A stretch of 29,094 nucleotides of DNA from Gammaproteobacteria bacterium RIFCSPHIGHO2_12_FULL_45_12 (GTDB taxonomy: Bacteria > Pseudomonadota > Gammaproteobacteria > DSM-16500). A program made the translations under genes and the position numbers. The notes beneath the pieces are model-generated. The model worked only from the letters and a program-made list of their open reading frames with translations. It searched no databases and had not been told where the DNA came from. Each line of letters starts with the position of its first letter. Position 1 is the stretch's first letter. This document shows positions 15,098 through 23,732 of the stretch, in pieces. The stretch spans positions 1 to 29,094 of the forward strand of contig MGYH01000011.1 of NCBI GenBank assembly GCA_001801665.1, given 5' to 3'.

Positions 15098-15910
15098 ATG
15101 TTACATAAACGCATCCTGACGGCTGTCATTCTGGTTTCGCTGGTGTTAGCGGCGATATTTTATTTGTCCCCCCCTTACTTTTGTCTGGCAACGGCGTTGC
15201 TGGTGCTGGTAGCCGCGTGGGAGTGGACGAATTTAATGCGTGTGACATCCATAGCCTGGCGCGTGCTTTATTTGCTGATTGTGTTGTTATCACTTTTTAA
15301 TGCCTTGTTTGTTCCGGCGAGCGTTATCTTGGCCAGCGCATTTATCTGGTGGTTAGGGGTGGCAGGTCTGGTGATGGTTTATCCGCGCGCGACAGGCTGG
15401 TGGTCATCGCGTGCTTTTGTGTGTGGGCTGATGGGTCTCATTGTACTCGTTCCCTGTTGGGCCGCTGTTAATTTTATTCGAAACCAGATGAATGGCATTG
15501 CGTTGTTGTTATTTTTATTTGTGTTAATTTGGGGCGCAGATACAGCCGCTTATTTTATCGGCAAGCAGTGGGGCAAAACCAAATTGGTGCCAGCCGTGAG
15601 TCCTGGTAAAAGCTGGCAGGGGTTAGCGGGTGCCTTGGTGTTTTCCTTGGTGTTGGCGTTTGCCGTTTTATGGGCAAGCGGGATGAAGGGTGTTATTTGG
15701 GGGTGGTTTGTTGGATTTGTGTTGATTGTCACGCTGTTCTCGGTGGTGGGTGATTTGTTTGAGAGCATGATGAAACGCGAGGCGGGCCTTAAAGATTCTG
15801 GGACGATGTTGCCAGGGCATGGTGGTTTGCTGGATAGAATTGATAGCCTGACGGCGGCTGCGCCCATTTTTGCTTTGGGCGTTGCTTTATTGGAAAGAAC
15901 TGGATTTTAA
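15098..15910 (+). CDS. cdsA: Phosphatidate cytidylyltransferase (CDP-diglyceride synthase)
   Basis: CdsA makes CDP-diacylglycerol from phosphatidate and CTP, the branch point for all phospholipids. This 270-residue multispanning inner-membrane protein (about 7-8 hydrophobic segments) ends with the family signature KREAGLKDSGTMLPGHGG then LLDRIDSL, whose Asp residues bind metal. ATG 15098 is chosen because GGGGAG precedes it and MLHKRILTAVIL matches the family; the frame is open further upstream but overlaps uppS. The next gene is bamA; dxr and rseP, normally here, are absent. Confidence 0.95.
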   Translation: MLHKRILTAVILVSLVLAAIFYLSPPYFCLATALLVLVAAWEWTNLMRVTSIAWRVLYLLIVLLSLFNALFVPASVILASAFIWWLGVAGLVMVYPRATGWWSSRAFVCGLMGLIVLVPCWAAVNFIRNQMNGIALLLFLFVLIWGADTAAYFIGKQWGKTKLVPAVSPGKSWQGLAGALVFSLVLAFAVLWASGMKGVIWGWFVGFVLIVTLFSVVGDLFESMMKREAGLKDSGTMLPGHGGLLDRIDSLTAAAPIFALGVALLERTGF

Positions 15911-15965
15911 ATGAAAAAGCCAAGATAATGGGCCCAACTTTTTGCAATGAAAAATTAATCATACA

Positions 15966-18287
15966 ATGAAGAAACTTGCTTATATTTTAATGTTAGTGTG
16001 TCAGTTGTCGTTGGGTGCGTGGGCGCAGCCATCCTTTGTGATTCAAAAAATTGACATTCAAGGCTTGCAGCGTATTTCTCCTGACACTGTCAAGAGTTAT
16101 TTGCCAGTTAAGCGCGGCCAGACTTTAAAGCCGGGCCAGACAGCTTCCATTGTGAGAGCGTTATATAAAACCGGCTTTTTTGAGCACATTACCTTGTCCC
16201 GGAATGGTGGAACCTTAATCATTCAGGTGATTGAACGTCCTACCATTGGGCAATTAAAAATAAAAGGTAACGCCATTATTCCAACTGATAAGCTGACGTC
16301 GGTCATGAAGTCGCTTGATGTGGTGGAAGGGCGTGTGTATGACGCAGCCATTTTGGAGAAAATTCAGAAGAGTTTACTGAATCAGTATTATCAACAGGGT
16401 TACTACAATGCGCGTGTCGAGGTGAAAGTGTCCCCCATGCCGCGAGATCGTGTCATGGTCATGATCACCATATCAGAAGGTCTGGTTGCCAAAATTCGCC
16501 GGATTACCCTCATTGGCAATCATGCTTTTGACGAAAATACGCTGGTGAAACAGCTGGATATGACACCCGTTGGCTTGATTACCTTTTACACTCAGACAGA
16601 CCGTTATTCAGAAGAAAAACTCGATGAAAGCTTGCAAAAATTGCGTAACTATTACTTGGATCATGGGTATGTGCGGTTTGAAGTGCGCTCAGCCCAGGGC
16701 GAGGTCACGCCAGATCGCAAGTCAGTTTATATTAATATGATTGTGAAGGAAGGACAGCCTTACACCATCAAAGGTTATCAGTTGAAGGGCCAGTTGCTTC
16801 TCCCGCGCAAGGATTATGACAACGCGATTAAAATGCAGCCGGGAGATGTTTTTTCACGACAGAAAATCATGGATGCGGAGAAGGAAATGACCAGGCTCTT
16901 GGGTGAGCAGGGCTATATGTTTGCCAGCATTGGGTTGCATCCCGACATTAATGATAAAACACATGAAGTTTTTGTCACCTTTGAGGTGAAGCCCGGCAAG
17001 CGTGTCTATGTGCGCCATATTACCTTCTCAGATAACAACCGGACAAATGATGACGTGCTGCGTCGTGAAATTACGCAATGGGAAGCAGCGCCTGCCTCAA
17101 CTGTCAAACTGGATGATGCCAAACATCGTTTAAGCCTGTTGCCTTATATTCGTAATGTGGATATGTCGGTTAAACCGGTGCCAGATGAAGACGATGAAGT
17201 CGATGTGAATTATAAAGTGAAAGAAGATAGTTCTGCCCAAGCGACCGCCAAGCTGGGTTACTCTCAACTGTATGGCACCATGCTGGGTGCGGGCATCAAT
17301 CAAAAGAATTTCTTTGGCACTGGCAATACACTGGGATTAAATTTTTCTCGCAGTCAATATGAACAGTTTTATGGCATTGATTATACGGATCCCTATTACA
17401 CCATTGATGGGATTAGCCGCAGTTTCAATTTATCCCTCTCTCGTGTTGATCCCAAGGTTGGAACGGGTGTCACCAATGGTTATACGACCAATGAATATGA
17501 TGCGGGCGTGCTTTATGGTATTCCTGTGGGTCAAGAAATGGGGGTATATAGCCGCATTCAGGCGGGGCTGGGATATCAAAATGTTTTGGTGAATTTAATT
17601 TCAGGGAATGTGTCCAATCAGGTTAATGATTTTGTGATGCGCCATGGCAGACGTTTTCAGGAGATGGATTTGAAGCTGGGTTTTTCGCGTGATAGTCGTG
17701 ATAAAGCGGTGTTTGCGACGAGCGGTACTTGGCAGACCCTTTTCCTTGATACCTATTTGCCACTGTCCGGTGATTCCTTGACATTTTATACCCTCAACTA
17801 TCAAGGAAAATGGTATCAACCCCTGATTGCCGATCAATATATCGTGCTGAGTAAAGCGAATCTTGGCTATGGCAATGGCTTGCATGGTGTCCATGATTTT
17901 CCATTTTTCAGAAATTATTTTGCGGGTGGCATTGATTCGGTGCGCGGCTATCAGGGCTATGCGTTGGGACCGCTTGATTCCAAAGGGTTGGCAATGGGGG
18001 GTAATATGTTGGCAGATGCCAGTGTGGCACTGATTTTCCCCAATCATCTTTCCGACAGTTTGCGTACCTCTGCTTTCGTGGATGCGGGTAATGTTTATAC
18101 ACTTTTAAATAATCGCGGTTATGGTGGTGAGAGTACGGATGCGGGTCCTATTCGGTATTCGGTGGGTTTGGAAGCGGATATCCTGACGCCTTTTGGTCCA
18201 ATTGAACTAAGTTTAGCTAAATCGCTGAATAAACAGCATAAAAATGAGGGCGAAGCCTTTCAGTTCTCATTGGGAGCCAATTTCTGA
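15966..18287 (+). CDS. bamA: Outer-membrane protein assembly factor BamA (Omp85)
   Basis: BamA is the essential barrel of the BAM complex, inserting beta-barrel proteins into the outer membrane. The 773-residue protein has a signal peptide (residues 1-20, ...LSLGAWA-QP), five POTRA domains (about 23-420, beginning FVIQKIDIQGLQRIS) and a 16-strand barrel. The conserved loop-6 lock motif is VRGYQ at 659-663, and the last residue is Phe (FQFSLGANF), the BAM recognition signal. No strong Shine-Dalgarno is visible. It is followed by skp after 162 bases, the normal order. Confidence 0.97.
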   Translation: MKKLAYILMLVCQLSLGAWAQPSFVIQKIDIQGLQRISPDTVKSYLPVKRGQTLKPGQTASIVRALYKTGFFEHITLSRNGGTLIIQVIERPTIGQLKIKGNAIIPTDKLTSVMKSLDVVEGRVYDAAILEKIQKSLLNQYYQQGYYNARVEVKVSPMPRDRVMVMITISEGLVAKIRRITLIGNHAFDENTLVKQLDMTPVGLITFYTQTDRYSEEKLDESLQKLRNYYLDHGYVRFEVRSAQGEVTPDRKSVYINMIVKEGQPYTIKGYQLKGQLLLPRKDYDNAIKMQPGDVFSRQKIMDAEKEMTRLLGEQGYMFASIGLHPDINDKTHEVFVTFEVKPGKRVYVRHITFSDNNRTNDDVLRREITQWEAAPASTVKLDDAKHRLSLLPYIRNVDMSVKPVPDEDDEVDVNYKVKEDSSAQATAKLGYSQLYGTMLGAGINQKNFFGTGNTLGLNFSRSQYEQFYGIDYTDPYYTIDGISRSFNLSLSRVDPKVGTGVTNGYTTNEYDAGVLYGIPVGQEMGVYSRIQAGLGYQNVLVNLISGNVSNQVNDFVMRHGRRFQEMDLKLGFSRDSRDKAVFATSGTWQTLFLDTYLPLSGDSLTFYTLNYQGKWYQPLIADQYIVLSKANLGYGNGLHGVHDFPFFRNYFAGGIDSVRGYQGYALGPLDSKGLAMGGNMLADASVALIFPNHLSDSLRTSAFVDAGNVYTLLNNRGYGGESTDAGPIRYSVGLEADILTPFGPIELSLAKSLNKQHKNEGEAFQFSLGANF

Positions 18288-18449
18288 TAGACATGGTATT
18301 TACACATGTTAAAATTGTGTGCTTTGTTCTGTAACAGATACAAGCTGAGCTCTGTACGCTGAGTTTGGTGAGTGGGCATAAAGTGTGGTGGTGCATTTTT
18401 GATCGTCTGTAAAGGGAAACTGTCATTTAATTTTATTTTGGAGAGTAAG

Positions 18450-18983
18450 ATGAAGATCATGAAAAAAATGAGCATTATGGCGGGTGCATTATTGTTAGTC
18501 GCCGGCGTGGGTGTGAGTCAGGCGGCAGATACGAGCATGTCGTCAATTAAAGTGGCGGTCGTGAATGTGCAAAAAGTATTGCAAGAGTCACCGCGTGTAA
18601 CCGAATTGAGTAAAAAACTGGAAGGTCAGTTTAAAGCGCGTCAAACCAGCATTGGTAATGAACAAAAATCACTGGAAGCTGCCCTTGAAGCATTTAAAAA
18701 AGAAGCGCCAACCATGAGCCAGAAAGATAGAGATGCCACGCAGAAGAAACTTTCTGATGATAGGGCAACCTTGGTAAAGAAAGTGGTGGCATACCAACAA
18801 GACTTACAAAAAGAGCAGGGCAAAATCATGCAAGGTATCATGGGTGACCTGAACAGCATTGTGTCCAAAATGGCAAAATCCCAGTCATTCTCCTTGGTGC
18901 TTGATTCCCAGGCAGTTGTATTTGCGGCGGATGAAAGTGATTTAACCAAAGATGTGGCAAAGCAGTTTAACGCTGGAAGTTAA
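18450..18983 (+). CDS. skp: Periplasmic chaperone Skp (OmpH)
   Basis: Skp is a trimeric periplasmic holdase that delivers unfolded outer-membrane proteins to BAM. The 177-residue precursor has a signal peptide cut near SQA-ADTS, a small body domain starting IKVAVVNVQKVLQESPRV, and long charged coiled-coil tentacles (about 60-140). ATG 18450 is preferred because GGAGAG precedes it and it starts directly at the signal peptide; the open frame from 18372 would add an unrelated stretch. A strong terminator follows within 35 bases. Confidence 0.93.
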   Translation: MKIMKKMSIMAGALLLVAGVGVSQAADTSMSSIKVAVVNVQKVLQESPRVTELSKKLEGQFKARQTSIGNEQKSLEAALEAFKKEAPTMSQKDRDATQKKLSDDRATLVKKVVAYQQDLQKEQGKIMQGIMGDLNSIVSKMAKSQSFSLVLDSQAVVFAADESDLTKDVAKQFNAGS

Positions 18984-19013
18984 TGCTCAATTTATTGCAT
19001 GACGCGTTCAAGG

Positions 19014-19044
19014 AATCTCCTCCTTTACAGGGGGAGATTTTTTT
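19014..19044 (+). terminator. Strong intrinsic terminator between skp and lpxD
   Basis: AATCTCCTCC pairs with GGGGGAGATT (10 bp, one G-T pair) around the loop TTTACA, followed by a T-run (to 19044). This is the best terminator in the window and it sits inside the otherwise continuous bamA-lpxB gene run. Confidence 0.85.
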
Positions 19045-19080
19045 GTTTATTTGCAAGTCTAAAAGAGATCAACCAATCAG

Positions 19081-20136
19081 ATGAAGTCATCCCAAAAAGC
19101 TTATTCATTATTGGAATTAATTCAAGGGTTGAATGTCACCATCAAGGGTGATCCACATTGTAGGGTCACAGGCGTGGCATCCATTCAGCAGGCTTGTGCT
19201 GGCCACCTTACTTTTTTGACTAATTCGCTTTATCGCAAGCACTTATTAACCACCGAGGCATCAGCTGTGATTGTGACTGAGGCGGATGCCAAAAATTGCC
19301 GTTCTAACGCACTGATTTGTCAGGATCCGCATTTTATATATGCGAAAATCGCGGAATATTTTGTGCTACCTGAAACGCTTGTGTCAGGCATCCATCCCAC
19401 TGCGGTGATTGGCAAGCATTGTCAGATTGATGCGAGTGCCAGCGTCGGTGCGAACTGTGTGCTGGGTGATCACGTCGTGATTGGCGCAAATGTCCGCATT
19501 GGCGCGGGCTGTCTGATCGGTGACGGGGTGCAAATGGCGGAGGGTGTTCAATTAGACGCGCGTGTCACACTGTATCGTGACGTGGTGATTGGGCAACGCT
19601 CCCATCTGGCAAGCGGTGTGGTCGTGGGTGCGGATGGGTTTGGATTTGCGGTCAATCAAGGCACTTGGTATAAGGTGCCGCAATTGGGTTCAGTCGAGAT
19701 TGGAGAGGATGTTGATATTGGTGCAAACACCACCATTGATTGTGGTGCAACTGGAAACACAGTGATTGGGGATGGCGTGAAGCTGGATAATCAGATTCAA
19801 GTGGCACATAACGTCAGAATTGGCGCGCATACCATTATCGCCGGTTGTGTTGCCATTGCAGGCAGCACGGTGATTGGCAAGCATTGCATGGTGGGTGGCG
19901 GAACGTGTTTCGCCGGACATGTGATTGTGTGTGATGAAGTGATGATTACCGGCATGACGGCAGTCACAAAATCTATTTTGACGCCAGGTATCTACTCATC
20001 TGGCATTGTGGGTGCGGTCCCAAACCATGAGTTTCGTAAAAATAATGCCAGATTTCATCGCATGGAAAGCCTGATTGAGCGTGTTAAAGCATTAGAGTTA
20101 CAGTTAAAAAAACTAGAAGAGAGAGAAAAAGCATGA
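19081..20136 (+). CDS. lpxD: UDP-3-O-(3-hydroxyacyl)glucosamine N-acyltransferase LpxD
   Basis: LpxD adds the second (N-linked) acyl chain in lipid A synthesis using hydroxyacyl-ACP. The 351-residue protein has an N-terminal uridine-binding domain (TFLTNSLYRKHL), about ten left-handed beta-helix hexapeptide turns, and the catalytic His H243 in QVAHNVRIG. It ends in a helix that overlaps fabZ. It starts 36 bases after the terminator, with only a weak ribosome-binding site, so its expression likely depends on read-through or an unseen promoter in that gap. Its stop overlaps the fabZ start (ATGA). Confidence 0.96.
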   Translation: MKSSQKAYSLLELIQGLNVTIKGDPHCRVTGVASIQQACAGHLTFLTNSLYRKHLLTTEASAVIVTEADAKNCRSNALICQDPHFIYAKIAEYFVLPETLVSGIHPTAVIGKHCQIDASASVGANCVLGDHVVIGANVRIGAGCLIGDGVQMAEGVQLDARVTLYRDVVIGQRSHLASGVVVGADGFGFAVNQGTWYKVPQLGSVEIGEDVDIGANTTIDCGATGNTVIGDGVKLDNQIQVAHNVRIGAHTIIAGCVAIAGSTVIGKHCMVGGGTCFAGHVIVCDEVMITGMTAVTKSILTPGIYSSGIVGAVPNHEFRKNNARFHRMESLIERVKALELQLKKLEEREKA

Positions 20137-20588
20137 AACCTGTGATGGACATCCATGAGATATTAAAATTTTTGCCTCACCGCCCCCCTTTTTTATTGAT
20201 TGACAGGGTGCTTGAGATTGATTTGGGGAAATCTCTGGTGGCGTTAAAGAATGTGACCATGAACGAAGCTTATTTTGTGGGGCATTTTCCAGATCGGCCA
20301 GTGATGCCGGGTGTTCTGATTCTGGAAGCCATGGCGCAAGCAGGTGGTGTGTTGGCTTATAAATCGACGAATACAACGCCTGCTGATGGTGTGCTTTTTT
20401 ATTTTGCAGGCATCGATGGCGCACGTTTCAGACGTGTGGTTGAACCGGGTGATCAGTTGCGTCTTGAAGTGAAAGTCATTCGAGCGAAACGTGAGATGTG
20501 GAAATTGGAAGGCAGCGCTTATGTTGGCGATGAGTTGACATGTTCAGCCGAATTTTTAAGTGCACGCAAAGTCAGTGAAAGGGGTTAA
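20133..20588 (+). CDS. fabZ: 3-hydroxyacyl-ACP dehydratase FabZ
   Basis: FabZ dehydrates 3-hydroxyacyl-ACP in fatty acid elongation and competes with LpxA/LpxD for their substrate. The 151-residue hotdog-fold protein has LPHRPPFLLIDRVLEID and the active-site segment HFPDRPVMPG (H51) followed by LILEAMAQ (E65). An internal ATG at 20145 is an alternative start (MDIHEILKFLPHR). It overlaps lpxD by 4 bases. Confidence 0.96.
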   Translation: MKPVMDIHEILKFLPHRPPFLLIDRVLEIDLGKSLVALKNVTMNEAYFVGHFPDRPVMPGVLILEAMAQAGGVLAYKSTNTTPADGVLFYFAGIDGARFRRVVEPGDQLRLEVKVIRAKREMWKLEGSAYVGDELTCSAEFLSARKVSERG

Positions 20589-20592
20589 CGTT

Positions 20593-21357
20593 GTGATTGA
20601 TGCGACTGCGATAATTGATCCAACAGCAAAAATTGCTGAAAATGTTCATATTGGTCCTTATTCTGTGATTGGGCCGGAGGTTGAAATTGGAGAAGGCACA
20701 TGGATTGGCCCGCATGTCGTGATACAGGGTCCAACGCGTATTGGCCGCGATAATAAAATTTATCAATTCTCATCCGTTGGCGAAGCACCTCAAGATTTAA
20801 AATATCAGAATGAGAAAACATGGCTGATCGTGGGTGATAACAATGTGATACGTGAATTCTGCACCATCAATCGCGGCACGGTGCAGGGAGGCGGTCACAC
20901 AGGCATTGGAAATAGGAATTTATTGATGGCCTATGTGCATATTGCGCATGATTGCGAAGTGGGGAATGACACTGTATTTGCCAATAATGCGTCGCTCGCG
21001 GGTCATGTCAAAGTAGAAGATCACGTTATTTTTGGCGGATTTTCGGGTGTGTTTCAGTTTTGTCGTATTGGGGCGCATAGCTTCATTTCCACTAATTCAG
21101 TTGTCATCAAAGATGTACCGCCCTTTTTAAAGGTGGCGGGGTATTATGCTAAGCCTTATGGTTTGAATATGGTCGGTCTGCAGCGCCGTGGATTTGCGGT
21201 GGAAACGGTGAAAGCACTGAGGCGTGCCTATAAAGTGTTATATCGCAATGGGCTGACACTGGCCAGTGCGCTTGAAGAATTACAAAAACAGGAAACACCG
21301 GAAATACAGCAACTTTTTCAGTTTATTCAAGCCTCAAGTGCCGGGATTGTGCGTTGA
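20593..21357 (+). CDS. lpxA: UDP-N-acetylglucosamine O-acyltransferase LpxA
   Basis: LpxA performs the first step of lipid A synthesis, moving a hydroxyacyl chain to the 3-OH of UDP-GlcNAc. It is a left-handed beta-helix trimer. The start is taken as GTG 20593, because IDATAIIDPTAKIAENVHIG then aligns with the family N-terminus and AAGGGG lies 7 bases upstream; a longer in-frame ATG (20560) would fall inside fabZ with no family match. The protein is 254 residues (E. coli 262). The catalytic His is H119 in HIAHDC; GTVQGGG and RRGF are also conserved. The stop overlaps the lpxB start. Confidence 0.95.
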   Translation: MIDATAIIDPTAKIAENVHIGPYSVIGPEVEIGEGTWIGPHVVIQGPTRIGRDNKIYQFSSVGEAPQDLKYQNEKTWLIVGDNNVIREFCTINRGTVQGGGHTGIGNRNLLMAYVHIAHDCEVGNDTVFANNASLAGHVKVEDHVIFGGFSGVFQFCRIGAHSFISTNSVVIKDVPPFLKVAGYYAKPYGLNMVGLQRRGFAVETVKALRRAYKVLYRNGLTLASALEELQKQETPEIQQLFQFIQASSAGIVR

Positions 21358-22487
21358 GAATTGGCATTTTAGCGGGCGAAGCATCAGGTGACTTGCTGGG
21401 TGCGAATTTAATTCATTCCTTGCGTGAGCGTTGTCCCGATTTGCAAGTTGAAGGGATTGGTGGCGCGGCAATGCAAGCGGCCGGCTGTCACAGCTTATTT
21501 GATATGGAACGTTTGGCGGTGATGGGCTTGGTTGCGCCACTGTTACGCTTGCCTGATTTAATCAAATTGCGACATGATATTGGTGAGCACTTCATTAAAC
21601 ACCCGCCCGATATTTTTATCGGGATTGATGCGCCTGATTTTAATTTGGGGCTTGAACTCAAGCTTCGTCGTGCCGGTATTCCAGTGGTGCATTATGTGAG
21701 TCCCAGTGTGTGGGCATGGCGCCGTTACCGCATTAAAAAAATTGCCAAAGCAGTGGACTTGATGTTGACGTTGTTCCCCTTTGAAGCCGCGTTTTATGAA
21801 GAGCATCATGTGCCGGTTCGCTATGTGGGGCATCCATTGGCAGATCAGATTCCATTAAAACCGGATACGATGGCGGCTCGCAGAAGTTTGTGTGTGGCTG
21901 AAAAGGTAAGGTATGTGGCATTATTGCCAGGCAGTCGCCGCCAAGAAATTCGGTATATGGCAGAGCCAATGTTGCGCGCGGCATTGCTCGCGTGGCGCGC
22001 GAATCCCGAATTAAAATTTATCACCTCGCAAATTAACGAAGCGCGTTATCAGGATTTTTATGCTTGCTATCAGCGGGTGGCGCCAGAGTTGCCGCTTCAG
22101 TGGTTTACTAGGCGTTCTCATGCGGTGATGGCGGCAGCCGATGTGGTGTTGGTCACCTCAGGCACGGCGACACTGGAAGCCATGTTATTTAAAAAGCCCA
22201 TGATCATTGTTTATCGCATGTCAAAGCTAACTTATTTTCTGGCGAAGAAATTAGTGAAAATCCCCTTTGCAGGGTTGCCAAATTTATTGGCGAATGAAGC
22301 ATTGGTGCCTGAGTTCATCCAGGATCAGGTAACGCCTGAGGCGCTGTGTGAGGCAATGCTGAATTATTTGCAGCACCCTGAAAAGGTAGAACAACTTCAA
22401 GCAAGATTGACAGAGCTACACACCTTGTTAAAAACAGATACGGCCTTGCGTGTGACGACAGCGTTGCTGGAATTGATGAAAAAGTAG
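21354..22487 (+). CDS. lpxB: Lipid-A-disaccharide synthase LpxB
   Basis: A GT19 glycosyltransferase joining UDP-diacylglucosamine and lipid X. The 377-residue protein has the N-terminal signature GILAGEASGDLLGANL, then VEGIGGAAMQAAG, HYVSPSVWAWRRYRIKKI, VRYVGHPLADQ, LLPGSRRQEI and TSGTATLEAMLFKKPM. The only start that preserves the N-terminus is TTG 21354, overlapping the lpxA TGA as TTGA, so it relies on translational coupling. Downstream rnhB or dnaE, common elsewhere, is absent; a repeat-filled spacer follows. Confidence 0.96.
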   Translation: MRIGILAGEASGDLLGANLIHSLRERCPDLQVEGIGGAAMQAAGCHSLFDMERLAVMGLVAPLLRLPDLIKLRHDIGEHFIKHPPDIFIGIDAPDFNLGLELKLRRAGIPVVHYVSPSVWAWRRYRIKKIAKAVDLMLTLFPFEAAFYEEHHVPVRYVGHPLADQIPLKPDTMAARRSLCVAEKVRYVALLPGSRRQEIRYMAEPMLRAALLAWRANPELKFITSQINEARYQDFYACYQRVAPELPLQWFTRRSHAVMAAADVVLVTSGTATLEAMLFKKPMIIVYRMSKLTYFLAKKLVKIPFAGLPNLLANEALVPEFIQDQVTPEALCEAMLNYLQHPEKVEQLQARLTELHTLLKTDTALRVTTALLELMKK

Positions 22488-22554
22488 AGAGGTGTCGGGC
22501 GTAGGTTGGCACTCCAACGAAGGCCCTCTGCTATATCCTAGCTAGGGGCTGGGC

Positions 22555-23300
22555 TGTTGACAATTAGTCAGCATGAATTTCGGACCATGTAGGGCGCGGA
22601 TTAGGCGCTTTTTGCCGTCATCCACCGAATCAAATTTCATTTCTTTTCGCCCCGTTTTTTATGAAGCATTTTTCCGCTATCGCAAGCTTTATCTAGCACA
22701 ACCTAATCAATGTCAGTATTGTGCAGGATCAGTTTAAGACTTTGAAACATATTAGAATTTGTCATTCCCGCGAAGGCGCATAGGCGTCAACTTAAGGATA
22801 ATGAAATAGAAAAATGTCTGAGTACTGGAAAAAGTGAATGAAGTATCTAATGCCGATATTTCTACGATCTTTTTGCGAATGTACAATTTGAAGTGTCATT
22901 CCCGCGCAGGCGGGAACCTATTTCTAATTTTACTTCTGTCGCCTATTCAATATGGGTTCCCGCCTGCGCGGGAATGACACAGTTAGCGGGAATGACGCAT
23001 CAAATTGTACATTTTAATCAAATCTGATTTTTTATAATTTAATAATTCGCCAAAAGATCGTGGAAATGTCGGCTATAAACATTATATTGCAGCATAAAAC
23101 TTTTCTCATGGATAGATTACTGAAGATGACAGTGAAATAGGTTCCCGCCTTCGCGGGAATGACAGAGAGTACAACGAATTGAGATAACGGTTCCGTTAAT
23201 TGATAAACTTTTGAATAAAGAAAATGAAATTTAATTGGTGGATTACGGCAAAGAGCGCCTTACATGGTCCGAAATTCATGCTGACTAATTGACGACAGGT
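22555..23300. mobile_element. About 745-bp nested near-palindrome, non-autonomous element
   Basis: At least five inverted-repeat pairs sit one inside another: 22561-22591 with 23261-23291 (31 bp perfect); 22761-22778 with 23146-23163 (18 bp perfect); 22852-22880 with 23045-23073 (26 of 29); 22878-22890 with 23001-23013 (13 bp perfect); 22893-22918 with 22955-22980 (26 bp perfect). Their centres cluster within about 40 bases. The inner pairs contain the GTCATTCCCGCG REP-like repeat; the outer pairs contain a GCCGT-ATCCACC repeat. No reading frame of note lies inside, so any movement would need a helper. Confidence 0.7.
22893..22980. repeat. Perfect 26-bp REP-like hairpin arms
   Basis: Arms at 22893-22918 and 22955-22980, containing TCATTCCCGCGCAGGCGGGA and its complement, separated by 36 bases. 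Each arm is itself palindromic around the GCGCAGGCGGG core. Further copies of the core are at 22761-22778 and 23141-23163. Confidence 0.85.
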
Positions 23301-23396
23301 CAGAATATAACGCTTACCGATATCGCTGAATCATTAGGCGTTAAGGTAATTGCAACCCAATAATCATTGAGTGATTATATGGCCGGTTCTTTAGAA

Positions 23397-23482
23397 GGAG
23401 TGCTTTTTACGACGCGGCAATTTAGTCTTTATTATTTCGTCGTTGCGAGGAGTGCTTTTTACGACGCGGCAATCCAGTCTTT
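23397..23482. repeat. 34-bp direct duplication, 52-bp period
   Basis: GGAGTGCTTTTTACGACGCG onward occurs at 23397-23430 and 23449-23482 with 32 of 34 bases identical. It belongs to the TCGTTGCGAGG...CGGCAA class of dispersed repeats that recurs near 23650 and 27790-27900. The surrounding 22488-23732 spacer has no convincing gene. Confidence 0.8.
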
Positions 23483-23732
23483 GACTTTCTGGTAACCCAG
23501 CGCATAGATCATGCAATTAGGATTTATTGATTCAACAAGAAGAATTTTATTTTTTCTTCTTTGGATGGTTGTCATGATATAAATGGCTAGTTATAAATAA
23601 TGACGATGAGTCATGGCATTTTGTTGTTGATACAGTCAGAGACATACAATTGCTTCGTCGCACAAAACGCTCCTCGTAATGATGGTTCTGTTCAAAAAAT
23701 AATTTATACAACAACGCTAGAGAACCGCTATT

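Noticed and set aside
18372..18449. N-terminal extension of skp
   Set aside because: It would place 26 residues ahead of a normal signal peptide; GGAGAG marks ATG 18450 as the start.
22893..23163. CRISPR-like array (repeated GTCATTCCCGCG)
   Set aside because: Copies are in both orientations with irregular spacing and form hairpins, so they are REP-like repeats; no cas genes are present.
23303..23361. Short frame NITLTDIAESLGVKVIATQ before a stop
   Set aside because: It looks protein-like, but its first part is the dispersed 16-base block also found at 10169-10184 in a different coding context, and it has no start; too short to support.
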